7,979 nt of DNA from Chloroflexota bacterium (GTDB lineage Bacteria; Chloroflexota; Anaerolineae; Aggregatilineales; UBA3940). Numbering within the stretch: position 1 is the stretch's first letter; each line of letters starts with the position of its first letter. Positions 1 through 6,765 of this stretch are shown here, piece by piece. Where the stretch lies: NCBI GenBank assembly GCA_024643825.1, contig JAHEME010000109.1:1-7979 (forward strand), read 5' to 3'. The notes under the pieces were generated by a model. The model was not told the origin of the DNA. It searched no databases and saw only the letters and a program-made list of their open reading frames with translations. The position numbers and the translations under genes are program-made.

Positions 1-42
1 CTGCTGAGGTTGAATGAGGAGATTATTCTAATGCCACTATAA
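1..42 (+). CDS. Possible 3' end of an upstream gene (partial)
   Basis: Reading from base 1, frame 1 is open for 13 codons (LLRLNEEIILMPL) and ends at TAA 40-42. The other two forward frames stop within about 15 bases, so this is the only forward frame that could continue a gene from the left. The peptide is too short to assign to a family. The stretch could equally be non-coding leader for the next gene. Confidence 0.22.
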   Translation: MLRLNEEIILMPL

Positions 43-163
43 GATAGTCACGGGCGCAAAACAAGTGCGGATTGTCCCATCCCCATTTGAGACTTCACTG
101 CGCAAACTGCGTACTAGGATTTGATGGGGCATCTGCTCCACTTCTACGGGAAAGGATCAGGCT

Positions 164-950
164 ATGCGACGCGGCAGCTTGTTCGGGGGGGGTGGTATTG
201 CTCCTGATCGGTACGTTGTTCTTGCTCAATAACTTTGGAATTCTCAGTTTCAATGTCTGGCGCACCATCGGGCCACTGATGCTCATTGCCCTCGGTGTAT
301 GGGTGATGGCAGGGAGGTGGTTTCGCCCTTCTGCCGGGGAGCCACTAAGTCTCTCCGTTCCTCTTGAAGAAACACAAAAGGCGAAGGTCAAGATTCAGTA
401 TGGCGCAGGTCGCCTGAACGTGCGTGGCGGAGCCGGAGAAGGGCTGCTGGCTTCTGGTATGTTGTATGGTGGGGCAGATACCGACATGCGCCGTACCGAG
501 GAAGGCCAGGAGCTTCGCCTCTCTTCGTCGGTAGACTTCCCCTGGAACTGGAGGCATGGAGAGCGTGGATGGGATGTAAGCCTTACGAATTCGATCCCCC
601 TGACGCTTGATTTTGAAGGCGGAGCATCGGAGACCCGCCTCGATTTGACTGATACCCGCATCACCGATCTGCGGATTAAAACGGGTGCAAGCGATACCAA
701 GATTTGGCTTCCTTCCAATGCAGGATATACGCGCGTCGTGGCGCACACCGGCATTGCTGCTCTGGAGATACACATTCCCGAAGAGGTAGCTGCCAGCATA
801 AAGACAGAAGGTGCGCTTGCCGAGGTGCAGTTGGGAAAGACGCGTTTCCCTCACCGGGGGGATCGGTATCAGTCGGAGAATTACGAGACTGCTGAGAATA
901 AAGTCGATATTCGGGTAGAAACCGGGGTTGGTTCGCTAAAGATTGTGTGA
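164..950 (+). CDS. LiaF-like two-helix membrane protein with toastrack (DUF4097-type) domain, frameshifted in a G8 run
   Basis: The likely start is ATG 164: AAAGGA (151-156) lies 7 bases upstream and the same frame is closed by TGA at 122-124. This frame reads MRRGSLFGG and then hits eight G at 185-192. With seven G it would continue as VVLLLIGTLFLLNNFG, a typical LiaI/LiaF-like N-terminus, giving about 261 aa. As sequenced, the ATG frame ends at TAA 230-232, and the rest lies in another frame that can only be opened from a poor TTG at 72. The corrected protein has helices at about 8-27 and 31-50. From about residue 60 comes a beta-rich region with repeated short strands and Gly/Asp turns (GAGRLNVRGG, GASETRLDLTDT, GVGSLKIV), as in toastrack domains. 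Relatives are linked to cell-envelope stress sensing or membrane scaffolding, so the role here is inferred. The break may be a sequencing error or real. Confidence 0.8.
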
Positions 951-967
951 TCTTCCGATCAGAGAAG

Positions 968-998
968 AAACAGCCCCGGATCGTCCGAGGCTGTTTTG
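968..998. terminator. Bidirectional intrinsic terminator between convergent genes
   Basis: AAACAGCC (968-975) pairs perfectly with GGCTGTTT (989-996). After one C/A mismatch, four more pairs (977-980 with 984-987) close on a TCG loop. The + strand runs on through TTTTGCTT. The - strand reads TTTCTTC after the stem. It lies 17 bases past the toastrack gene stop and just beyond the permease gene stop at 1004, so it probably ends transcription from both sides. Confidence 0.85.
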
Positions 999-1003
999 CT
1001 TCC

Positions 1004-2812
1004 TCAGAAGGGGTACACGAGGGGTACGAGAATCAGTACGCCCAGCCCCGCAAGAATCACTAGAGGCAACCCCAGCCGTCCATAGTCGATGAAGCGATAC
1101 CCGCCGGGGCCCATCACCATGAGATTGGCAGCATGGGCAATCGGCGAGAGGAATGCCGTCGATGCGCCGATCCCCATCGTGACAGCCATTGCTTGGGGGT
1201 TCAACCCATTGTGCAGAGCGACGGCAATCATCGTCGGGCCAATAATTAGAACAGCCGCCGGGCCTGACGTTAGCTGGGTGAGGCCGACAGTCAGAGCAAA
1301 GACGAGCAGCACCAGGCCGTGCAACCCGACCAGGGAGAGAAGGTGTGGAATGGACCCTGCAAGAGAATCAGTGATCCCTGTCGCTTCCAGGGCTTTTGCC
1401 ATCGGCAGCATTCCGGCGATCAGGAAGATCACCTGCCACTGCACGCTTGCGCGCGCCTGTTCGATGGTCTCACAACCTGTAACCACGACGGCAATCCCAC
1501 ATACCAGTGCAGCAAGTGCGGTGGGCAGTAGGCTCGTTCCGACCAGAACCAGAAATACCAGCAAAATTCCCAGCGCGATGGGAGCATTCTTGCTTCCTCG
1601 TGGGATTTCGGGGAGTTGAGTAAGCACCAGAAAGTCTGGCTCCCGATTGAGGATGTTGAGACGATCTGGCGTTCCCTGAACAAGCAGCGCATCACCCCGC
1701 GCCAGAGGATACTCGTTCAGATGCGAACGAATGGCGCGCCCTTCATGCCACATGGCGAGAACGTTAATGCCATACTTATCTCGAAAGGCGATCTCTCCCA
1801 ACGTCTGCCCTGCCAAGTTGGTATGTGGAGATAGTGCTACTTCTGCCAACTCATTGTCATTCGCATACAGCAGTTGGAGGTCACTTTCTGCAGGATCGGA
1901 AATCGCCAGGTTTAGACTCTCTGCTGCCCGAACAATGTCATCCGGACGGCCTGAGACGAGAAGTAGATCGTGCAGTTGGATCGGCATAGTAGGGTTGGGG
2001 GGGACGTGACGTGTCCGTCCCTGCACGACAGCGCACGCTGTGAGTCCATAGTCATGCCCCAGGTTGCTCTTGCTGAGAAGCGTCCCCACCAGAGGCGATC
2101 CTGGTCGAACTTCCGCTTCAAACAGCCGGGTTCCCAGTACATACGTTTTGGTGAGTTCTTGCCGTGTTTCCTGGAGAGCCGTCCACTCATCCATCGGCGA
2201 ACGCTGTGGGAGCAGTCGTGCGCTTAGGAGGGTCAGATAGCCAATCCCCATCAACGCAATCGGCCCGCCAACAGGCAGAAACGAGAAGAGGGTCAGCGCC
2301 GGAAGATCCCGATCAACCAACATCGTGCTGAGAAGTAAATTGCTGGTGGTGAGCAGCGTAGCCATACCGCCCAGCAGTGCGCCGTAAGCGATGGGCATGA
2401 GCAACAGAGAGGGGCTTAGGCTCCGGCGGAAAGCGATGCGTCGGCCCACAGGCGCGATCAGCGCAACGGAGGCGACCGTATTCATCATCAGAGAAGCCAT
2501 CCCCGCCGCCAGCGACATCACCCCGACCAGCGTGTGTTCGCTGCGCTCCTGCGTGAGGGTCAGCAGTCGCTGGCTGAGGTATGCCGTCACGCCTGTATGA
2601 TTGAGTGCGCTGGTGATGATGAACAACCCGATCAAGGTAACAATGACCGGACTGCCAAACCCACTCAGGAGAGCGGGCAAATTAAGGATGCCACCAATAC
2701 CCAGACCGCACAGAACCATGAGTGCAATCAGGTCGGGCGCAAGTGCTTCCGAAATGAATAGGATCAGCGCGATCCCGGCGATGGCTAACACGATAATCGC
2801 CGCGCTGTTCAA
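1004..2812 (-). CDS. SLC13/DASS-type permease with two central RCK_C (TrkA_C) domains
   Basis: This is a 602-aa inner-membrane transporter. Two hydrophobic halves (about 1-205 and 408-602) flank a soluble insert. The insert holds two RCK_C-like domains at about 225-302 (ending LHDLLLVSGRPDDI) and 320-398 (ending RGDALLVQGTPDRL). Family-type transport motifs are visible: MNTVASVALIAPV (110-122), TLLTTSNLLL (152-161) and SPIAHAANLMVMGPGGYRF (556-574). These place it in the SLC13 / ion transporter superfamily, whose members carry dicarboxylates, sulfate or other anions with cations. The substrate cannot be read from sequence. RCK_C domains in other transporters bind small ligands such as c-di-AMP, and a gating role here is inferred. 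The start is TTG 2812 with a weak G-rich site (GGGGG) 6 bases upstream, and I see no better one. It is monocistronic, convergent with the toastrack gene and divergent from the DUF2270 gene. Confidence 0.9.
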   Translation of the reverse strand: MNSAAIIVLAIAGIALILFISEALAPDLIALMVLCGLGIGGILNLPALLSGFGSPVIVTLIGLFIITSALNHTGVTAYLSQRLLTLTQERSEHTLVGVMSLAAGMASLMMNTVASVALIAPVGRRIAFRRSLSPSLLLMPIAYGALLGGMATLLTTSNLLLSTMLVDRDLPALTLFSFLPVGGPIALMGIGYLTLLSARLLPQRSPMDEWTALQETRQELTKTYVLGTRLFEAEVRPGSPLVGTLLSKSNLGHDYGLTACAVVQGRTRHVPPNPTMPIQLHDLLLVSGRPDDIVRAAESLNLAISDPAESDLQLLYANDNELAEVALSPHTNLAGQTLGEIAFRDKYGINVLAMWHEGRAIRSHLNEYPLARGDALLVQGTPDRLNILNREPDFLVLTQLPEIPRGSKNAPIALGILLVFLVLVGTSLLPTALAALVCGIAVVVTGCETIEQARASVQWQVIFLIAGMLPMAKALEATGITDSLAGSIPHLLSLVGLHGLVLLVFALTVGLTQLTSGPAAVLIIGPTMIAVALHNGLNPQAMAVTMGIGASTAFLSPIAHAANLMVMGPGGYRFIDYGRLGLPLVILAGLGVLILVPLVYPF

Positions 2813-2837
2813 GTGATGCCCCCAGGGTGGTAGAGTT

Positions 2838-2864
2838 TTGACTGATGGAATTATAGGTTATGAT
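2838..2864 (+). promoter_or_regulatory. Possible promoter for the DUF2270 gene
   Basis: TTGACT (2838-2843) and TATGAT (2859-2864) each match sigma-70 boxes at five of six positions, but the spacer is only 15 bases. The alternative -35 TTTTGA (2836-2841) gives a 17-base spacer with a poorer match. Transcription would start about 30 bases before GTG 2900. The site overlaps the - strand -10 box at 2850-2855. Confidence 0.32.
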
Positions 2865-2878
2865 CGGCTTCTAATCGA
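2850..2878 (-). promoter_or_regulatory. Possible promoter for the SLC13-type permease gene
   Basis: On the - strand a consensus TATAAT -10 box lies at 2850-2855. Only a weak -35 match (TCGATT, 2873-2878) sits 17 bases upstream. Transcription would start about 30 bases before TTG 2812. The -10 is perfect, but the -35 is poor. Confidence 0.38.
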
Positions 2879-2899
2879 GATTTGGAGGCAACGGGCCAG

Positions 2900-3982
2900 G
2901 TGCAATCAGCCGATTCGAGTCACGACCCGGACTCTTCACCGGAAGCCAATCCCACCGATTTCGTGTGGAGTTATCGGGGCTATCAGCTTAGGGCGAGCGA
3001 GTTTACCACCTCGATGGTGCATCTGTTTCGTGCGGAGATTTCCCGCGCGAATGTATGGCGACAACGACTCGATGCCACCACGAACTGGGCCGTCATCGCC
3101 ACCGGAGCCGTTATCTCCTTTGCTTTTAGCTCGGAAGCGGTCGGCAGCCATGCTGTGATCATTCTCAACACCCTGCTCGTGACCCTGTTCCTGGGAATTG
3201 AGGCGAGGCGCTATCGATACTATGAACTATGGAGTTCGCGCGTTCGGTTGATGGAGACCGATTTCTTTGCCGCGATGCTGGTTCCTCCCTTCCAACCATC
3301 CGCCGATTGGGCCGAGAGTCTGGCAGAGAATCTGCTTCATCCCGATTTTCCGATTTCAATCTGGGAGGCGCTCGGCAGGCGGCTGCGGCGAAATTATCTC
3401 TGGATCTACCTCCTGCTGGGAACCGTGTGGATTCTCAAGATTTGGATTCATCCAACAGCCGCCGCCTCAGTAGATGAGTTTCTACGCCGCGCAGCGATTG
3501 GGGCGGTTCCCGGCTGGCTGGTGCTGATAATTGGTCTCGTATATAACGGGCTGCTGGTGATGCTCAGTCTGCTGACCACAAATCTGCGCAGAGCTTCAGG
3601 AGAGGTCCTGCCTCGCTACGGGGAAGGGATCGACCTAAGCAAGATACTACAGGCCAACGGGATCAAGCCGGGGAGGACCGGAGCCTGGTTCCGCTCCAGC
3701 AAAAAGCGCCAGCAAATCCTGACCCTGATCATCACCGATCAGCCCCAGAAGGTCGGCGATCACATCATGCAAGAAATGCGGCGGGGTGTCACCAGGCTGG
3801 ATGGAACAGGCATGTTCACCGGGAAGCCTCATGCCGTCCTCCTGTGTGCCCTGACTGTAACCGAAGTGCCGCATCTCAAATCCTTGGTTGCAGAAACGGA
3901 CCCACGTGGCTTCGTGATCGTCACCCCGGCAGAAGAGGTTCTTGGTGTAGGCTTTGTCCCCTTACAGGATCAATCCTCTTGA
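2900..3982 (+). CDS. DUF2270 membrane protein with C-terminal DUF2179-like domain
   Basis: From GTG 2900 this is a 360-aa protein. That start is preferred because GGAGG (2884-2888) lies 11 bases upstream. TTG 2882 would add six residues but has no ribosome-binding site. Residues about 34-229 look like DUF2270, an integral-membrane family of unknown function, with EFTTSMVHLFRAEISRANVW, TTNWAVIATGAVISFAFSS and IEARRYRYYELW. Hydrophobic helices lie near 62-78, 85-100, 166-184 and 200-225. A basic linker (SSKKRQQ) follows. Residues about 274-354 resemble DUF2179, the C-terminal domain of YitT-type membrane proteins: LTLIITDQP, RRGVTRLDGTGMFTGK and DPRGFVIVTPAEEVLGVGF. The arrangement suggests a membrane module with a cytoplasmic ligand-sensing domain. 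No substrate or function can be named. It is divergent from the permease gene, and recJ begins 73 bases downstream. Confidence 0.83.
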   Translation: MQSADSSHDPDSSPEANPTDFVWSYRGYQLRASEFTTSMVHLFRAEISRANVWRQRLDATTNWAVIATGAVISFAFSSEAVGSHAVIILNTLLVTLFLGIEARRYRYYELWSSRVRLMETDFFAAMLVPPFQPSADWAESLAENLLHPDFPISIWEALGRRLRRNYLWIYLLLGTVWILKIWIHPTAAASVDEFLRRAAIGAVPGWLVLIIGLVYNGLLVMLSLLTTNLRRASGEVLPRYGEGIDLSKILQANGIKPGRTGAWFRSSKKRQQILTLIITDQPQKVGDHIMQEMRRGVTRLDGTGMFTGKPHAVLLCALTVTEVPHLKSLVAETDPRGFVIVTPAEEVLGVGFVPLQDQSS

Positions 3983-3994
3983 TCAGGTGGCTCA

Positions 3995-4024
3995 TTGACG
4001 GGCTTCTCGCTGATGTGTTAGGAT
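3995..4024 (+). promoter_or_regulatory. Probable promoter for recJ and the genes after it
   Basis: TTGACG (3995-4000) is followed after 18 bases by TAGGAT (4019-4024). An extended -10 TG lies at 4016-4017. Transcription would start near 4031, about 25 bases before the recJ GTG. I see no terminator hairpin in this gap, so read-through from the DUF2270 gene is also possible. Confidence 0.42.
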
Positions 4025-4055
4025 TTCGCGCTGAGATTGGCGGATCGAGGGCTGC

Positions 4056-5774
4056 GTGAAAACAAAACGCTGGAATTTGGCAGCACAGGCGTCAACCGAA
4101 TATGTCGAGCGCCTGCGTCAGGAAGGCATTCAACCCACTCTGGCGCAGGTTTTCTATGCGCGCGGCTATGATCAACCAGAAGCCGCGCTGGATTTTCTCG
4201 GAGCCTACCAGCAAACTACCGATCCGTTTGTCATGGCCGGGATGGAACGCGCTGTCGAGCGCATCTGCCAGGCTATTGAAGCCAGCGAACCGATTGCGAT
4301 TTACGGTGACTTCGACTGCGACGGGGTTACTTCGACCGTACTTCTGACCGAAGTGCTGCGTCGCCTGGGGGCAAATGTGCGCCCCTACATCCCGGATCGC
4401 GTCGATGAAGGGTATGGCTTGAATAGCCCGGCCTTGCACTGGCTGGCAGAAAAGGGCTGCGGACTGGTCATCACCGTGGACTGCGGCATTCGCTCCGTGC
4501 AGGAAGTCGCCGATGGAACCAGCTACGGCCTGGATATGATTCTGAGCGACCATCACAGCATTGGCCCGGAACTCCCTCCCGCGCTGGCGATCATCAACCC
4601 CAAGCAGGCGGATTGTCCGTATCCAGAGAAGATGCTGGCAGGCGTCGGGTTGGCCTTCAAGATCGCCCAGGGTGTCCACGCGGAAGCCGTGCGTCGCGGC
4701 TACGCCGGGGCCGATGAGTGGACGCCCGACGAGTGGCTCGATCTCGTCGCCATCGGCACCGTCGCCGATATTGCCCCCCTGCGCGGCGAGAATCGCGCTT
4801 TGGTGCTGCGTGGGTTGGAGCAGCTTAACCGCCCGAAACGCCTAGGGCTGCGCGCCCTGTATGGCGTGGCAGGGATCAGGCCCGGCTCTGTATCCGCGAT
4901 CACCATCGGCTTCATTATTGGGCCGCGTATCAATGCGGCGGGTCGATTGCGGTCAGCGTATCTGGCAGCAAAACTGCTGTCAACTCAGGATGAACAGGAA
5001 GCCGCCAGCCTATCAGTCGAACTCAATACGATCAACCAAGAACGCCAGCACAAAACCCGCGAGATGCAGGCATGGGCCGAAGAGTCTATTCCCGGTGAAC
5101 CGGGCGAAGTCCCGCTGGTGTTTGCCTCCGATGATCGTTTCGAGCAGGGCGTAGTGGGGCTGGTTGCCAGCCGCCTGACCGAAGAGCACTACCGCCCCTC
5201 AGCAGTAGTGCAGATCGGAGAGGACGAGAGTCACGGTTCCTGCCGCAGCATCCCGGAATTCCATATTACGCATGCGTTGGAAGAATGCCGCGATCTATTG
5301 GAGCGTTTCGGCGGCCATGCCGCCGCCGCCGGATTTACGGTACAAAACGAGAATATTGAACCCTTGAAGGAACGCCTGATTCAAGTCGCGGGGAAGGAAC
5401 TCGCAGGCCGTGAACTCTTCCCTTCGTTGAGCGTAGATGCCGAGATTCCATTACGTCTGTGCAGTCTGGAACTGGCCGATAGTCTCGCCAAATTGGAACC
5501 CTGCGGCGAAGCCAACCCGCTGCCTCTGTTCGTCACGCGTGGCGTGACCATCGTTGGGCGGCGGCAAATTGGCGCAGATGGCAAACATCTCAAGCTGGAA
5601 GTCACCTCCGGCGGTGATCCAGTGGAAGCGATTGCCTTTCGCATGGGGGAAGATTCAGATACCCTCCCCCTGTATGTCGATGTCGCCTATCATCTCGAAG
5701 CCAACGAATGGAACGGGCAGCGTCGTCTTCAGCTAAACGTGCAGGATATTCGCCCGGCTGCCGGGCAGGAATAG
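4056..5774 (+). CDS. recJ: Single-stranded-DNA-specific exonuclease RecJ
   Basis: RecJ degrades single-stranded DNA 5' to 3' in recombination and repair, in the cytoplasm. The protein is 572 aa, close to the usual 570-580. The DHH phosphoesterase core shows the metal-binding motifs: YGDFDCDGVTST (83-94, with DFDCDG in place of the common DYDADG), VDCGI (141-145), SDHHS (164-168) and GTVADIAPL (234-242). PRINAAGR (290-297) is also typical. The DHHA1 domain holds FGGHAAAAGF (418-427), the conserved GGH motif. A C-terminal OB-like region follows (about 465-565), including LEPCGEANPLPLF. All catalytic positions I can check are kept. GTG 4056 has GAGGG (4047-4051) four bases upstream, and the N-terminus matches the family, so this start is favoured. 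The epimerase start lies 16 bases after the stop. Confidence 0.96.
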   Translation: MKTKRWNLAAQASTEYVERLRQEGIQPTLAQVFYARGYDQPEAALDFLGAYQQTTDPFVMAGMERAVERICQAIEASEPIAIYGDFDCDGVTSTVLLTEVLRRLGANVRPYIPDRVDEGYGLNSPALHWLAEKGCGLVITVDCGIRSVQEVADGTSYGLDMILSDHHSIGPELPPALAIINPKQADCPYPEKMLAGVGLAFKIAQGVHAEAVRRGYAGADEWTPDEWLDLVAIGTVADIAPLRGENRALVLRGLEQLNRPKRLGLRALYGVAGIRPGSVSAITIGFIIGPRINAAGRLRSAYLAAKLLSTQDEQEAASLSVELNTINQERQHKTREMQAWAEESIPGEPGEVPLVFASDDRFEQGVVGLVASRLTEEHYRPSAVVQIGEDESHGSCRSIPEFHITHALEECRDLLERFGGHAAAAGFTVQNENIEPLKERLIQVAGKELAGRELFPSLSVDAEIPLRLCSLELADSLAKLEPCGEANPLPLFVTRGVTIVGRRQIGADGKHLKLEVTSGGDPVEAIAFRMGEDSDTLPLYVDVAYHLEANEWNGQRRLQLNVQDIRPAAGQE

Positions 5775-5790
5775 TGTAGGATCAGGGTCT

Positions 5791-6744
5791 ATGAAAACCA
5801 TTCTCGTAACGGGCGGAGCCGGGTTTATTGGAAGCCATCTGGTCGATAAACTGCTGGCGCGCGGCGACCGTGTGATCGTGCTCGACAACTTCAACGAGTA
5901 CTACGACCCGAAGTTCAAGCGCGCCAACGTCATCGGGCATCTCAAGCACCCGAATTACACGCTGGTTGAGGGCGACCTGCGCGATCAGCCGCTGGTGGCT
6001 CGCCTTCTGGAAGAACACCATCCGTCGATTGTCGCGCATCTGGCAGCGATGGCAGGCGTACGCTATTCCATCGAACGTGCCCCGTTATATAACGACGTCA
6101 ATGTGCAGGGGACGACCTATCTGCTTGATGCTGCCCGCCAGACCGGGGTTGAAAACTTTGTGTTTGCCTCCACTTCGTCGATCTATGGCGCGACTGATCA
6201 GACGCCCTTCCGCGAAGATCAATCCACCGATAAGCCGCTTGCGCCCTATCCCGCAACCAAAAAGTCCGGGGAGGTCATGGCACACGCTTTTCACAACATA
6301 TTTGATTTGAACGTGATCGCGCTACGCTTCTTCACAGTCTACGGGCCGCGCGTTCGCCCCGATATGATGGCCTACATGGTCATGGATAAAATTGTCAATG
6401 GGCAGGAGATCATCGTTTACAACGATGGCGAACTGCACCGCGACTGGACGTTTGTAGACGACATCACGCAGGGCGTGGTTGCAGCCTGCGATCATCCTCT
6501 TGGCTATGAGGTCATCAACATTGGTCGGGGGCAGCCCGTCCGCCTCGGTGACTTTATAGACATCATCCAGGAGATGGTAGGGAAGCCCGCCATCGTGAAG
6601 TCAGTGGAAGCGCCGCCCAGCGAACCTCCCATCACCTTTGCCAATATCGAAAAAGCCCGGCGGCTGTTGGGCTATGAACCGCACACCTCGATCCGGGAAG
6701 GCCTCGCCGCCACCTGGAAATGGTATCAGACCCTTGAAAACTAG
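5791..6744 (+). CDS. NAD-dependent sugar epimerase, probably UDP-glucuronate 4-epimerase
   Basis: This is a 317-aa cytoplasmic extended short-chain dehydrogenase/reductase. The N-terminal Rossmann motif VTGGAGFIG (6-14) binds NAD. The catalytic set appears to be Thr128 (in ASTSSIYG), Tyr153 and Lys157 (YPATK), with the usual 25-residue spacing from Thr to Tyr. NFNEYYDPKFKRANV and RFFTVYGPRVRPDMM (179-193) are typical of UDP-glucuronate 4-epimerases, which convert UDP-glucuronate to UDP-galacturonate for surface polysaccharides. GELHRDWTFVDDI and the C-terminal helix region are intact, so the protein looks full length. Other UDP-sugar 4-epimerases share most of these motifs, so the exact substrate is inferred. 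ATG 5791 is preceded by TAGGA (5777-5781) nine bases upstream. The gene follows recJ by 16 bases and precedes the glycosidase-like gene by 21, which suggests one transcript. Confidence 0.92.
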   Translation: MKTILVTGGAGFIGSHLVDKLLARGDRVIVLDNFNEYYDPKFKRANVIGHLKHPNYTLVEGDLRDQPLVARLLEEHHPSIVAHLAAMAGVRYSIERAPLYNDVNVQGTTYLLDAARQTGVENFVFASTSSIYGATDQTPFREDQSTDKPLAPYPATKKSGEVMAHAFHNIFDLNVIALRFFTVYGPRVRPDMMAYMVMDKIVNGQEIIVYNDGELHRDWTFVDDITQGVVAACDHPLGYEVINIGRGQPVRLGDFIDIIQEMVGKPAIVKSVEAPPSEPPITFANIEKARRLLGYEPHTSIREGLAATWKWYQTLEN

Positions 6745-6765
6745 CGATTGCTGTTTGAAAGTCCT

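Noticed and set aside
97..114. Imperfect tandem 9-base repeat (ACTGCGCAA, ACTGCGTAC) upstream of the toastrack gene, and a TAGGAT at 115-120 resembling a -10 box
   Set aside because: The repeat is too short to call an operator. The only -35 candidates have poor matches or bad spacing, so no promoter is annotated there.
72..163. A TTG-started N-terminal extension of the toastrack gene, with several cysteines (HCANC, LCDAAAC)
   Set aside because: It has no ribosome-binding site, a composition unlike a membrane-protein N-terminus, and is explained by the G8 frameshift downstream of the well-supported ATG 164.
345..854. Overlapping - strand open frames of 169 and 134 codons across the toastrack gene
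   Set aside because: Both are antisense to a region with a clear toastrack-like strand pattern, and neither product resembles a known protein.
2873..2882. Short inverted repeat AATC-GA-GATT before the DUF2270 start
   Set aside because: Four-base arms are expected by chance and no second copy is present.
4092..4679. A 195-codon open frame on the - strand inside recJ
   Set aside because: It is antisense to the catalytic DHH region of an intact recJ and is a codon-bias shadow.
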